From Pseudomonadota bacterium (GTDB lineage: Bacteria; Pseudomonadota; Gammaproteobacteria; Burkholderiales; Sulfuriferulaceae), in contig JAJYYK010000016.1 in NCBI GenBank assembly GCA_021801025.1, positions 1 to 41,564 on the forward strand: 41,564 nt of DNA, in the 5' to 3' direction. The notes below the pieces were generated by a model. That model had not been told where the DNA came from and made no database searches. It was given only the letters and a program-made list of their open reading frames with translations. Position 1 is the stretch's first letter. Each line of letters starts with the position of its first letter. Shown here one piece after another: positions 16,659 through 26,546 of this stretch. A program made the position numbers and the translations under genes.

Positions 16659-18019
16659 ATCAACCTTCAGGCTCGCTTCGAGCGGGCGTACTGCTGCATG
16701 TCAGCTCTTTGCCTTCTGGACGTTTGGGCGCAGACAGCTGGCGTTATATTGACTGGATGGTTGAGGCAGGTTTTTCCGTCTGGCAGATGTTGCCTTTGGG
16801 CGTCCCACTGGCTGGCGTATCGCCGTATCAGTGCGCTTCGGCATTTGCATTGAACCCGGCTTTATTTCCGGAAAAGCTGCCGGAGGTGCTGATCGATAGC
16901 CCCGCGTTCAAGGATTGGTATAACGGGCAGCATGTCTGGGTAGAAGATTACGCGCTGTTTATGGCCATCAAACACGAGTATGAGTGCGCCCCATGGGTGA
17001 ACTGGCCAACCCCTTTGCGTTTGCGGGAGGCCAATGCTTTAATGCAATTTAAATTGACGCATGAAGCGGCCATCAATGCCATCATTCATCAGCAATACCA
17101 GCTGTTTATGTATTGGCAGACTCTGCGCGCCTACGCGTTTGAACGGGGGGTAGATTTGTTTGGTGATATGCCCCTGTTTGTGGCGCATGACAGCGCGGAT
17201 GTGTGGGCGCATCCCGAGTGTTTTCTGCTTGATGAGGCTGGGCAACCAACTTTTGTGGCGGGTGTGCCGCCGGATTATTTTTCATCCACTGGCCAACGCT
17301 GGGGTAATCCTCAATATGATTGGGTGCACTTGGGGAGCAACGGTTTTGCCTGGTGGCTGGACAGGTTGCATTATCATTTTGAGTGTTTCGACTTGGTGCG
17401 TCTGGATCATTTTCGCGGTTTGGTGGCGTCATGGATGATTCCTGCGGCAAGTGAAACAGCGATGGAGGGATATTGGCAGGATGTGCCAGGGGCTATTTTG
17501 CTGCAATACATCCGGGAGCGTATGGGGAATTTGCCTTTGGTGGCGGAGGATTTGGGCGTGATTACCCCGGATGTGGAGGCCTTGCGGCATCAATTTAATT
17601 TGCCCGGAATGAGTGTGCTACAGTTTTCTTTTGATGAATTCGCAGACAATCCCCATAAACCGCAGAATGTGACTGAAGATCGGGTCTATTACACCGGCAC
17701 GCATGACAATGACACCACGCTGGGCTGGTTCGATTCACTTGCACCCGCTGCGCAAAGTAATGTTTTGAACCTGTTAAAGGTTACCCAGCGTTCGGAGGTG
17801 GTGGGTGCTATGATTGCTTTGGTATTAAGCAGTCATGCCCGATTGGCGATGATCCCCATGCAGGATTTACTCGGGTTGGACAGTGCCGCACGCATGAACA
17901 CGCCGGGTACAGTAGATCATAATTGGCAATGGCGTTTTGATTGGGCGGCTATTCCTTCCAATCTGGCTAGCGAATTGCGTTATCAAATTGAACAGACAGG
18001 GCGGCTTAATCATGCTTGA
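16655..18019 (+). CDS. malQ: 4-alpha-glucanotransferase (amylomaltase, GH77)
   Basis: 454 aa, somewhat shorter than the usual ~500 of compact GH77 enzymes. It moves maltodextrin segments between chains and releases glucose. GH77 signatures: the N-terminal GVLLHVSSLPS, SPYQCASAFALNP substrate loop, nucleophile Asp251 in LVRLDHFRG, acid/base Glu298 in LVAEDLGVITP, and transition-state stabiliser Asp351 in YTGTHDND. The start overlaps the GH57 stop by 4 bp and its stop overlaps glgB by 8 bp, so these genes form one transcript. Released glucose would be taken by Glk and trimmed chains by GlgP. Confidence 0.93.
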   Translation: MNQPSGSLRAGVLLHVSSLPSGRLGADSWRYIDWMVEAGFSVWQMLPLGVPLAGVSPYQCASAFALNPALFPEKLPEVLIDSPAFKDWYNGQHVWVEDYALFMAIKHEYECAPWVNWPTPLRLREANALMQFKLTHEAAINAIIHQQYQLFMYWQTLRAYAFERGVDLFGDMPLFVAHDSADVWAHPECFLLDEAGQPTFVAGVPPDYFSSTGQRWGNPQYDWVHLGSNGFAWWLDRLHYHFECFDLVRLDHFRGLVASWMIPAASETAMEGYWQDVPGAILLQYIRERMGNLPLVAEDLGVITPDVEALRHQFNLPGMSVLQFSFDEFADNPHKPQNVTEDRVYYTGTHDNDTTLGWFDSLAPAAQSNVLNLLKVTQRSEVVGAMIALVLSSHARLAMIPMQDLLGLDSAARMNTPGTVDHNWQWRFDWAAIPSNLASELRYQIEQTGRLNHA

Positions 18020-20171
18020 AACCATCGATAAATTGAAACATGGGCGTTTGCATGATCCTTTTTCTGTGCTGGGTTGGCATGCGCTGGCCGCAGGGAAATG
18101 GGTGTTTCGTGTCTGGATGCCGGGCATTAAAGCACTCAGATGGACAGATGGCCAGGCATTTTCCCGTCATGCAGATAGCGATTTATTTGAATCGGTTTGT
18201 GCAGAGAAAATTTCGTCGCACCCCAGTTTGCAATGGCAAGACAGCAGTTTGGATATTTGGCACACATTTATTAGCCCTTATACCTTTGCGCCGCAAATTG
18301 GCGAGGTGGATTTATATTTGTTTGGCGAAGGGCGCCACCAGCATGTGTGGAAAATGTTGGGTAGCCGGGAACATGAGATTGATACCATCAAAGGCGTGCA
18401 GTTTGCGGTTTGGGCGCCAGGGGCTCAACGTGTCAGTGTGGTGGGGGATTTTAATTTCTGGCATGGACTGGCGCACCCCATGCGGGTACGTGGACAGAGT
18501 GGGGTATGGGAGCTGTTCGTGCCCGGTTTGTGTGCCGGACAGGCATACAAATTTGAAATTATTGGCCCCCATGGGCAACTGGCGGTCAAGGCAGACCCTT
18601 ATGCGCAACAAAGTTTTTTACGCCCCGAAACCACTTCATGCATCCCGTCGCCGTCGAGCCATATCTGGCAGGATAGCGCATGGATCACGGCGCGCACCCA
18701 CTTCGACTGGCAACACAGCGCCATCAGTATTTACGAGTTGCATCTGGGGTCATGGCGTCGTCATGGGGATGGCAGTTTTTATGATTGGACTGAGCTCACC
18801 AATACGCTGATTCCGTATGTGAAGGGTTTGGCTTATACCCACATTGAATTATTGCCGATCTCCGAACACCCGCTGGATGCGTCCTGGGGTTATCAGGTGT
18901 CAGGATATTATGCGCCGACAGCGCGTTATGGCAGCCCGGATGGTTTGCGTGCATTCATTGATGCTTGTCACGCGGCGAATTTGGGTGTGCTTCTGGATTG
19001 GGTGCCAGCCCATTTCCCGCGCGATGATTTTGCTTTGGCACGCTTTGTGGGCGAAACCGTATATGAACATGCCGATCCGCGTCGGGGGGAGCACAAAGAT
19101 TGGGGTACGCTGATCTTTGATTATGGGCGGAATGAGGTGCGTAATTTTCTGATTGCCAATGCCGTGTACTGGATGCAGGAATTCCACTTCGACGGATTGC
19201 GCGTGGATGCAGTGGCTGCGATGATTTATTTGGATTATTCACGCAAGGCGGGTGAATGGACGCCCAATCAGTATGGCGGGCGGGAAAACCTTGAAGCCAT
19301 TGCTTTTTTGCGTGAATTAAACACTGTGGTGCACGGCCTGTTCCCCGGTGTGATGACCATTGCTGAGGAATCTACGGCATGGCCTATGGTGTCGCGACCG
19401 GTAGAATTGGGCGGCCTGGGTTTTACGATGAAATGGAACATGGGGTGGATGAATGATAATCTGGCCTATATTGCACAAAACCCGGTGCACAGAAAGTACT
19501 ATCATAATCAACTGACTTTCAGCCAGATTTATACTTATACGGAGAATTTTGTACTGCCGCTGTCGCATGATGAAGTGGTGCATATGAAAGGCAGTTTGAT
19601 TGATCGCATGCCCGGGGACTATTGGCAAAAATTTGCCAATTTGCGCCTGTTTTTTGCCTGGCAGTACGCGCATCCCGGTAAAAAGCTGTTGTTCATGGGA
19701 GGCGAATTTGCGCAATGGAACGAATGGAATGAGCGCGGTGAGCTGGATTGGTCACTGTGCGACTTTCCTGTTCACGCGGGTATGTTGCAATTGGTGCGCG
19801 ATTTGAATCGTTTGTACGCGGGGCAACCGGCTTTGCATCAGCATGATTTCGATGTACAGGGTTTTCGATGGATTGATTGTCACGACAGTGATCAATCCGT
19901 GCTCAGTCTGATTCGTCAGGGTGGAAATGAGGAAATTGTGGTGGTGCTGAATTTCACCCCTGTATTGCGTGAGGGATACCGCATTGGTGTGCCACGTGCA
20001 GGTATTTATACGGAACTGTTGAATACGGATTCCGAATTTTATGGGGGCAGTAATGCCGGTAACGAGGGGCAATTACACACTGAGGCCACGCCATGGATGG
20101 GCTTTGAGCAATCGTTGGTGTTGAGATTGCCCCCTTTGGCCGGGATTTATTTGAAATGGAGTGAGGCTTGA
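18012..20171 (+). CDS. glgB: 1,4-alpha-glucan branching enzyme (GH13)
   Basis: 719 aa from ATG 18012. This start is preferred because AGGGCGG is upstream and it gives the family N-terminus; a longer frame back to 17937 would run inside malQ. It creates alpha-1,6 branches in glycogen. Domains: an N-terminal N1-type CBM48 copy (about 1-105), a second CBM48 (about 115-215), and the GH13 barrel with YELHLGSWRR (251-260), nucleophile Asp399 in FDGLRVDA, acid/base Glu452 in TIAEESTAW and LPLSHDEVVHMKGSL carrying the third carboxylate. A C-terminal beta domain follows. It overlaps malQ by 8 bp and ends 2 bp before the glgA ATG. Confidence 0.95.
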   Translation: MLETIDKLKHGRLHDPFSVLGWHALAAGKWVFRVWMPGIKALRWTDGQAFSRHADSDLFESVCAEKISSHPSLQWQDSSLDIWHTFISPYTFAPQIGEVDLYLFGEGRHQHVWKMLGSREHEIDTIKGVQFAVWAPGAQRVSVVGDFNFWHGLAHPMRVRGQSGVWELFVPGLCAGQAYKFEIIGPHGQLAVKADPYAQQSFLRPETTSCIPSPSSHIWQDSAWITARTHFDWQHSAISIYELHLGSWRRHGDGSFYDWTELTNTLIPYVKGLAYTHIELLPISEHPLDASWGYQVSGYYAPTARYGSPDGLRAFIDACHAANLGVLLDWVPAHFPRDDFALARFVGETVYEHADPRRGEHKDWGTLIFDYGRNEVRNFLIANAVYWMQEFHFDGLRVDAVAAMIYLDYSRKAGEWTPNQYGGRENLEAIAFLRELNTVVHGLFPGVMTIAEESTAWPMVSRPVELGGLGFTMKWNMGWMNDNLAYIAQNPVHRKYYHNQLTFSQIYTYTENFVLPLSHDEVVHMKGSLIDRMPGDYWQKFANLRLFFAWQYAHPGKKLLFMGGEFAQWNEWNERGELDWSLCDFPVHAGMLQLVRDLNRLYAGQPALHQHDFDVQGFRWIDCHDSDQSVLSLIRQGGNEEIVVVLNFTPVLREGYRIGVPRAGIYTELLNTDSEFYGGSNAGNEGQLHTEATPWMGFEQSLVLRLPPLAGIYLKWSEA

Positions 20172-20173
20172 TC

Positions 20174-21682
20174 ATGGGAGAGCGTGCTGACGTGAAGGTG
20201 CTGTTTGCCATCAGCGAGGTTTATCCCTTAATTAAAACGGGTGGTTTGGCTGACGTGGGATACAGTTTGCCGCATGCAATGCACCAAAATGGTGTGGATG
20301 TGCGTTTGATGTTGCCCGCTTACCGTGCAGTGCTGGCACAACTGCCAGCCATACGTATTTTGGGTTGGCTGGCATTACAAGGTGAAGGCAGGGTACATCA
20401 GGTAAGGATCATTGAGGTACATCCAGACGGTTTTGCTTTCCCTGTTTGGCTGGTCGATTGCCCTGAGTTATACGACAGGCCCGGTAATCCTTATGCGTCA
20501 GACGATGATCAGGATTGGCCGGACAACGCAGAGCGCTTTGCCGTGCTGGCGCACGCCGTAGCGGCCATGGCGCAGGATGTGCTGGGCATCGGTTGGCGCC
20601 CTGACGTGGTGCATGCCAATGATTGGCAGACTGGCTTGGTGCCCGCTTTGTTGGCGGACATCCCGAACCATCCAAAGCTGGTGTTCACCATCCATAACCT
20701 GTCCTACGGCGGAAATTTCAGTTTGACTGCATTCCAGCAACTGGGATTGCCGCAGCATTGGTGGACCGTCGAAGGGGTAGAGTTTTACGGCGGGTTTTCC
20801 ATGTTGAAAGCTGGCATCGTTTATGCTGATGAAGTTACCACGGTCAGTCCAACTTACGCACGCGAGATTTGCACTGCTGAATTCGGGTGTGGTCTGGAAG
20901 GGGTGTTGCAAGCGTCGCGCCATAAGCTGCACGGCATTTTGAACGGGATTGATGAGACAGTGTGGGATCCTCAAACCGATCCCTATCTGTCGGCGCATTA
21001 TTCGGCAGAACGCAGGCACCCCGGTAAAGTGCTCAACAAGCAAGCCTTGTTGCATCATTTCAATATGGATCATTCCGACGGCATATTGCATGTGCCATTG
21101 TTGGGTTTGGTCGGGCGACTGGTGGCACAGAAAGGCATTGATTTGGTATTGTCTGTCCTGCCGCATTGTTTGGAACACATCAATGCACGATTTGTGGTGG
21201 TGGGCAGTGGGCAGGCCGAATACGAGAATCAGTTGCTTGAGTTGGCGCGTCGCTATCCCCAGCGTTTGGGGGTATTTATCGGTTACGATGAACATTTGGC
21301 CCATTTGCTGGAGGCGGGACTGGATATCTTTCTCATGCCTTCGCGATTTGAGCCCTGCGGACTGAACCAGATGTACAGTCTGCGCTATGGCACGCCGCCT
21401 GTGGTCTATCGTACAGGGGGCCTGGCGGACACCGTGTTTGATGCGACGGACAGTAACGTGTCCGATGGGATTGCAAACGGGTTTGTGTTCGATGAGCTGA
21501 CTCCCCAGGGCTTGATTGCGGCGATTGAGCGTGCAGTGGTGCTTTATACGCAACCCAGGAAATGGCAGGCGTTACAGCGCACCGGCATGAAACAATGTTT
21601 GGGATGGCGTCATAGCGCGATGACTTATCTGGCACTGTATCGTGGACAGGCGGTCACCCTGAAAACGGCAGATGACCGCTAG
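20174..21682 (+). CDS. glgA: Glycogen synthase (ADP-glucose, GT5)
   Basis: 502 aa from ATG 20174, with GGAGTGAGG 8-16 nt upstream; a TTG at 20168 in the same frame is less likely. It extends alpha-1,4 chains from ADP-glucose. GT5 signatures: KTGGLADV (21-28) binding the ADP phosphates, the HANDWQTGLVPALL motif, GILNGIDETVWDP, GRLVAQKGIDL, and the catalytic EPCGLNQMYSLRYGT near residue 400. The last eight codons plus stop (from 21658) lie inside the left arm of a MITE-like repeat, so the C-terminal LKTADDR is probably not the ancestral end. It directly follows glgB; glgP is 151 bp downstream, beyond the repeat. Confidence 0.94.
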   Translation: MGERADVKVLFAISEVYPLIKTGGLADVGYSLPHAMHQNGVDVRLMLPAYRAVLAQLPAIRILGWLALQGEGRVHQVRIIEVHPDGFAFPVWLVDCPELYDRPGNPYASDDDQDWPDNAERFAVLAHAVAAMAQDVLGIGWRPDVVHANDWQTGLVPALLADIPNHPKLVFTIHNLSYGGNFSLTAFQQLGLPQHWWTVEGVEFYGGFSMLKAGIVYADEVTTVSPTYAREICTAEFGCGLEGVLQASRHKLHGILNGIDETVWDPQTDPYLSAHYSAERRHPGKVLNKQALLHHFNMDHSDGILHVPLLGLVGRLVAQKGIDLVLSVLPHCLEHINARFVVVGSGQAEYENQLLELARRYPQRLGVFIGYDEHLAHLLEAGLDIFLMPSRFEPCGLNQMYSLRYGTPPVVYRTGGLADTVFDATDSNVSDGIANGFVFDELTPQGLIAAIERAVVLYTQPRKWQALQRTGMKQCLGWRHSAMTYLALYRGQAVTLKTADDR

Positions 21683-21779
21683 TTTGTAAAGATAACGGTA
21701 TTCAACGAAAGCATATTTTCACTGTTTTACCTTTCACCCGATGGGTGTGTATGTGACGGGTTCAACCGCCGTCTCCAGA
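21658..21779 (+). repeat. MITE-like inverted-repeat element, copy B
   Basis: About 122 bp, starting with CCTGAAAACGGCAG (identical to copy A) and ending with an imperfect inverted copy AACCGCCGTCTCCAGA (21764-21779). The core 21692-21745 matches copy A (from 36547) at 42 of 54 positions by my count, including TTCACTGTTT. The left arm overlaps the end of glgA and contains its stop codon. The element fills most of the glgA-glgP gap. Confidence 0.6.
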
Positions 21780-21833
21780 ATAAAGCAACATTAACGAACC
21801 CTGATTATTGAGTTATCAAGAAAGATAAACACC

Positions 21834-24323
21834 ATGCAAAATGGAAAACGTGAGCCTTTTAATTATCAACCCGTCGACCTGGCACCCCTGGGTTGTGATG
21901 CAGCAGCAATAGGCAGCGATTTTAAACGTTACTTGTCTTACCGGTTAGGGCGCTCCAGGGGTTGCGCGCCGATTTATATTTATGAGGCGCTGGCGAGTGT
22001 CGTGCGTGACCGGTTGACAAGCGATTGGCGCCATACCTGGGCTTTGCATTGGCGTCCCGGGGTGCGGCGCGTCCAATATATGTCGCTGGAATTCCTGATT
22101 GGGCGCGCACTGGGTAATCATTTGCTCAATATGGGTATCGAAGGCGAGACCGCACAGGCAATGCTGGATTTCAGTTACAAACTGGAAGAAGTCGTTCAGG
22201 ATGAAGTGGATGCGGGTCTGGGCAATGGCGGCTTGGGTCGTTTGGCGGCTTGTTTCATGGACAGCTGTGCGACATTGGCACTGCCTGTGATGGGCTATGG
22301 TCTGCGCTATGAGTATGGCATGTTTCGACAATTTATCGAAAATGGGTTTCAAAAAGAAGCGGCGGATTTGTGGCTGAAAAACGGCAACCCTTGGGAAGTT
22401 GAACGGATTGAATACAGTCAGACGGTTCAATTTGGCGGGTACACCGAGCAGTACCGGGATGAGCATGGACAAAAGCGAACCCGCTGGGTGAGCAGTAATG
22501 ACGTGGTGGCCATCCCTTTTGATATGCCGATATCGGGTTATCGCAACCATATTGTGAACACGTTGCGACTGTGGAAAGCAACGGCATCCGATGAATTTAA
22601 TCTTGAAGAATTCAATGCGGGCAGTTATACCGATGCAGTACAGGCTAAAAACGAAGCGGAAGACATCACCATGGTGCTCTATCCGAACGACAGCAGTGAA
22701 AATGGCAAGGAATTGCGCCTGCGCCAACAGTATTTTCTGGTTTCAGCCAGTCTGAAAGACTCATTGCGTATTTCAGCACGGCACGGCGACTTTAATCTGG
22801 AACAGTTTGCCCATGAAAACTTGTTTCAAATGAACGATACCCATCCAGCTATTGCGGTGGCTGAATTGATGCGCATTTTGGTGGATGAATACCATGTGCT
22901 TTGGGACGATGCCTGGCGCGTGACTACCCAGTGTATGGCCTATACCAATCATACTTTATTGCCCGAGGCGCTGGAAAAGTGGTCGGTCAGCCTGTTTGAA
23001 CGTTTGTTACCACGCCTGCTGGAAATTATCTACGAAATTAATTCACACTTTTTGAATAAAGTGTTGATGAAGTGGCCGGGCGACATGGAACGTGTGAAAC
23101 GCATGTCAATTATTGAAGAAGGGCCTGAGCGTTATGTGCGCATGGCTTCGCTGGCGATAGTGGGAAGTTGTTCAGTGAATGGGGTGGCGGCCCTGCATTC
23201 GCGTTTGTTGCGTGAAGGCCTGTTCCATGATTTTTATCAATTGTGGCCGGAAAAATTTAACAACAAGACCAATGGGGTCACGCCCAGACGCTGGGTGGCT
23301 CATGCCAACCCGGCGATGTCAGCTTTGATCTCCGAACATATTGGTGATGGTTGGGTGGCGGATTTGAGCCAGATTAGCCAACTCAAACCATTTGCCGGCA
23401 AACAGCACACCCAGTTTCATGCACGCTGGCGCGCCGTTAAGCTTGCGAACAAACAGCATTTGGCTGCATTGGTCAAAGCGGAATGCGGTGTGGATTTTGA
23501 TCCGGAAGCCTTGTTCGATGTGCAGGTCAAGCGTTTACATGAATACAAACGCCAATTGCTGAATGTCCTTCATGTCGTGGCCTTGTATTTGCGTATCAAA
23601 CGCGGCCATCTGGATCACCATGTGAATCGTTGTGTGCTGATTGGCGGTAAGGCCGCGCCTGGTTATTACATGGCGAAACGAATTATAAAATTCATTAATA
23701 ATGTGGCGGGGGTAGTGAACAATGACCCTGATATCGACGGTCGGTTAAAAGTGGCCTTTTTGCCTAATTACCGGGTTTCCAGCATGGAAATTATTGCACC
23801 TGCGACCGATTTGTCGGAACAAATTTCGACGGCGGGGAAAGAAGCTTCGGGTACTGGCAATATGAAATTTATGATGAATGGCGCGATCACGATTGGTACT
23901 TATGACGGGGCCAACATTGAAATTTTTGAAGCGGTGGGGCGTGACAATTTTTTCCTGTTTGGTCTGCACGCAGAACAAGTGGATGCATTGCGTTGCGAAT
24001 ACCGGCCTGGTGAGTATGTGGAGCAGGATGCTGAGTTGCGTGATGTGCTGGATTTAATTCGTAGCGGGCATTTTAGTTTGAATGAGCCGGGGATTTTTGA
24101 ACCCGTGCTGGACGCCGTGTTGAGCCCATCTGATCCATGGATGGTGCTGGCGGATTTCCGTAGCTATGTTGATGCACAGCAACAGGTGGCGCAAGCTTGG
24201 GCGGATCAGGAGCGATGGACGGAAATGAGTATCCTCAATACCGCATGCAGTGGATTTTTCTCCAGTGATCGCACCATACAGGAATATAACCGCGATATAT
24301 GGAAATTGGAGCCGGTGGCATGA
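21834..24323 (+). CDS. glgP: Glycogen/maltodextrin phosphorylase (GT35)
   Basis: 829 aa, full length. It releases glucose-1-P from chain ends using phosphate and pyridoxal phosphate. Visible motifs: VQYMSLEFLIGRALGN near residue 80, DAGLGNGGLGRLAACFMDS (about 125-143, active-site loop), MNDTHPAIAVAELMRIL (about 334-350), KTNGVTPRRW and RLHEYKRQLLN, and the PLP-binding Lys678 in ASGTGNMKFMMNGA. It is the last gene of the glycogen cluster, separated from glgA by a MITE-like repeat that may alter co-transcription. Before the ATG only a weak purine run (AAGAAAGA) is visible. Downstream it is convergent with pfkB. Confidence 0.95.
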   Translation: MQNGKREPFNYQPVDLAPLGCDAAAIGSDFKRYLSYRLGRSRGCAPIYIYEALASVVRDRLTSDWRHTWALHWRPGVRRVQYMSLEFLIGRALGNHLLNMGIEGETAQAMLDFSYKLEEVVQDEVDAGLGNGGLGRLAACFMDSCATLALPVMGYGLRYEYGMFRQFIENGFQKEAADLWLKNGNPWEVERIEYSQTVQFGGYTEQYRDEHGQKRTRWVSSNDVVAIPFDMPISGYRNHIVNTLRLWKATASDEFNLEEFNAGSYTDAVQAKNEAEDITMVLYPNDSSENGKELRLRQQYFLVSASLKDSLRISARHGDFNLEQFAHENLFQMNDTHPAIAVAELMRILVDEYHVLWDDAWRVTTQCMAYTNHTLLPEALEKWSVSLFERLLPRLLEIIYEINSHFLNKVLMKWPGDMERVKRMSIIEEGPERYVRMASLAIVGSCSVNGVAALHSRLLREGLFHDFYQLWPEKFNNKTNGVTPRRWVAHANPAMSALISEHIGDGWVADLSQISQLKPFAGKQHTQFHARWRAVKLANKQHLAALVKAECGVDFDPEALFDVQVKRLHEYKRQLLNVLHVVALYLRIKRGHLDHHVNRCVLIGGKAAPGYYMAKRIIKFINNVAGVVNNDPDIDGRLKVAFLPNYRVSSMEIIAPATDLSEQISTAGKEASGTGNMKFMMNGAITIGTYDGANIEIFEAVGRDNFFLFGLHAEQVDALRCEYRPGEYVEQDAELRDVLDLIRSGHFSLNEPGIFEPVLDAVLSPSDPWMVLADFRSYVDAQQQVAQAWADQERWTEMSILNTACSGFFSSDRTIQEYNRDIWKLEPVA

Positions 24324-24410
24324 TCAAACCGGTTGGTCGGGTGTTTTGGCCTGTAAAGCGCGGGCTGGCCGCGTTACGGTAAGCTGCGCCCCGGAACAGG
24401 GAAGGCCGTG

Positions 24411-25376
24411 TTAAATATCCAGATGCCGTATCAAGATGCTGTCAAAATAGCGGTCGATATCTGCGGGGAAGAAAAGTTCGGTGCCAGGCTGAGTCACCGT
24501 TCCGGTGGCGCAAGCTACCCCCAGCCTTAACGCTTCCTGAGGCATCGCACCCCGCGCAAAGGCCGCTATCAGCGCAGCAACCATAGAATCTCCCGCACCA
24601 ACACTGGAACGAATAACCACTGTGGGTGCGGTCGCATAATAGGTGTTGTCTGGACCCGTCAACAATGCCCCTTCCGCACCGAGTGAAACACAAACATATT
24701 CAACGCCTCGCCGTTGTAACGCACGGGCTTCAGTGGCCACCATTTCAATGTGCGCAAGAGGTCGTCCAAGGAGTGTCTCGAACTCATAACGATTGGGTTT
24801 AATCAGGAAGGGTTGGGCGTCGATGGCATGACGCAAGGCTTCGTCATGGGTATCGACCACGGCCCGCCCACCACCATCAGAGATGCGTTGCGCGAGATCG
24901 GCATAAAGTGTTAGCGGTAAATTTTGCTGTAGCGAACCGGTCAGTACACCAAAACCTTTCACGCTATCATCAATAAAATGTTCTAGTAGTTTATTGAGTT
25001 GCGGGGAGGGGATTTCTGGCCCAATGCCACTGATTTCATATTGTGCATGTGGTGATTGCTCGATAAAGGTACCGTTGATGCGGGTTTCACCAGTTACTTC
25101 CTCGTAGTGCACACCGTCCAGTTGTTTGGCCAGCAAACGCTTCAAAAACTGACCGATTTCACCCGCAATGATGCAATGGTTTTGTGCAGCTGTCTCCAGT
25201 CGTTTGAGTGCCCGTCCCACATTAATGCCATTGCCACCCGGGTCGAAACGGGTAGCTGTGGCGTGAACTTTCTGGTCTTTCAGCAGGTTTGGCATTTCAT
25301 AGGTCATGTCAACCGCTGGATTGAGCGACAGTGTTCCGATGGGCTGCGATGTCCCTTTGAGGATTTGAATGGTCAA
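24411..25376 (-). CDS. pfkB: 6-phosphofructokinase 2 (PfkB, ribokinase family)
   Basis: 321 aa from TTG 25376, chosen because GGAG lies 8 nt upstream and the TTG overlaps the fba stop (TTGA); the frame extends further only through fba. Sugar-kinase signatures: TLSLNPAVDMT (15-25), the di-Gly motif FDPGGNGINVGRAL (44-57), KPNRYEFE (183-190), and the anion hole/catalytic base SSVGAGDS with Asp263. This pattern resembles E. coli PfkB more than tagatose-6-P or adenosine kinases, though 1-phosphofructokinase (FruK) is a near alternative. It would make fructose-1,6-bisphosphate, the substrate of the aldolase encoded directly upstream and overlapping by 2 bp, so the two steps look coupled. Confidence 0.82.
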   Translation of the reverse strand: MTIQILKGTSQPIGTLSLNPAVDMTYEMPNLLKDQKVHATATRFDPGGNGINVGRALKRLETAAQNHCIIAGEIGQFLKRLLAKQLDGVHYEEVTGETRINGTFIEQSPHAQYEISGIGPEIPSPQLNKLLEHFIDDSVKGFGVLTGSLQQNLPLTLYADLAQRISDGGGRAVVDTHDEALRHAIDAQPFLIKPNRYEFETLLGRPLAHIEMVATEARALQRRGVEYVCVSLGAEGALLTGPDNTYYATAPTVVIRSSVGAGDSMVAALIAAFARGAMPQEALRLGVACATGTVTQPGTELFFPADIDRYFDSILIRHLDI

Positions 25377-26398
25377 TCTGATGACTCCATTGAAGGCAAA
25401 TATTCTCCCCGCTGCGCAGCACCATTCAACCTCGCTCGTTTCAAAAAAACCTGCTGCGCGCGGGCGACATTTTCCGGCTTTCCACCCCAAGCTTGCAATA
25501 CAGGTTGTTGCAAGGCGCGGCCATAAGAAAAAGAAAGTTGCCAGGGTGCATGTGGAAAACCGGCATTGATGGCGTTGAGGTTGGCTGTCGCTTCCTCAGG
25601 GTTCAAACCACCGGAGAGAAAATTGATGCCCGGCACGGCAGCGGGTACAGTACGCTTGAACACCCGCAAGGTCATCGCAGCAATTTCTTCTGCGCTGGCC
25701 CTAACGGGATGTGCTTTCCCCGGCAACACCATATTGGGCTTGAGAATCATATGCTCCAGCACCACGTGATGTCTGTGCAGCGCATAAAAAATTTCTTTCT
25801 GTACGGCTTCGGTGACCTCAGCACAACGGGCCTGACTGTGATCACCGTCCATCAACACTTCTGGTTCAACGATGGGCACAATGCCCTGCGCCTGACAGGC
25901 CGCAGCATAGCGCGCCAGCATCTCGGCATTGGCGGAAATGCCCAGCACTGTGGGGTTATCCTGAGTGATTGCATAGACCTCACGCCACTTGGCGAAACGT
26001 GCACCCTGTTTTTTGAATTGCTGCAAGCGCTCCGCCAGTCCATCCAGGCCATCAGTGATGAAATCGCCTGGTGATAGCGCCAGCGGCCCCTTGCCCTGGT
26101 CCACTTTGATACCTGGGACGATGCCACGCTGCGCCAGCACCCCGGACAGCGGTGTACCCTCATCGGTGGTCTGGGCGAGGGTCTCCTCAAATTCGATCAC
26201 GCCACTAATGTAGTCTTCAATGCCGGGGGCGGTAAACAGCAGGGTCCGGTAAGCGCGACGGCTTTCCCCCGTTGACTCAGTACGGATTGGCGCAAAACGC
26301 ATGGCGATAGTAGGCAGGCTCTCATCCGCAGCGAGAATGCCCTTGCCCGGTTGCACCATCTGCTCAATGGTGGTTTGAAGTTCGTCTGCAACGGTCAT
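25373..26398 (-). CDS. Fructose-bisphosphate aldolase, class I (Schiff-base type)
   Basis: 341 aa. It is the animal-type class I aldolase, which splits or forms fructose-1,6-bisphosphate without metal. Signatures: GKGILAADESLPTI (18-31) near the N-terminus, GIKVDQGKGPL (phosphate region), VPIVEPEVLMDGDH with the catalytic Glu178/Glu180 pair, the Schiff-base Lys220 in LEHMILKPNMVLPG, and FLSGGLNPEEATANLNA. AGGAGA stands before the ATG. The stop overlaps the pfkB start, so fba-pfkB is an operon. Class I aldolase is less usual than class II in bacteria, but is found in several betaproteobacterial lineages. Confidence 0.93.
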   Translation of the reverse strand: MTVADELQTTIEQMVQPGKGILAADESLPTIAMRFAPIRTESTGESRRAYRTLLFTAPGIEDYISGVIEFEETLAQTTDEGTPLSGVLAQRGIVPGIKVDQGKGPLALSPGDFITDGLDGLAERLQQFKKQGARFAKWREVYAITQDNPTVLGISANAEMLARYAAACQAQGIVPIVEPEVLMDGDHSQARCAEVTEAVQKEIFYALHRHHVVLEHMILKPNMVLPGKAHPVRASAEEIAAMTLRVFKRTVPAAVPGINFLSGGLNPEEATANLNAINAGFPHAPWQLSFSYGRALQQPVLQAWGGKPENVARAQQVFLKRARLNGAAQRGEYLPSMESSD

Positions 26399-26546
26399 TT
26401 TTTATCTCCTGTGATGGGGCGGGTATGCACTGATACACCACCACAACCCACGCGTGCCAAGTTTACGCGCACGCAAGTCAATCCTCAATATGGGTGTGCG
26501 ATGACATGGGAAGCCGTGTGTCTTTCATCCAATATGTTCCAGAAAT

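Noticed and set aside
20498-21553. 351-codon open frame on the minus strand, antisense to glgA
   Set aside because: Lies fully inside glgA, which has all GT5 motifs; the antisense frame shows no domain-like composition or SD.
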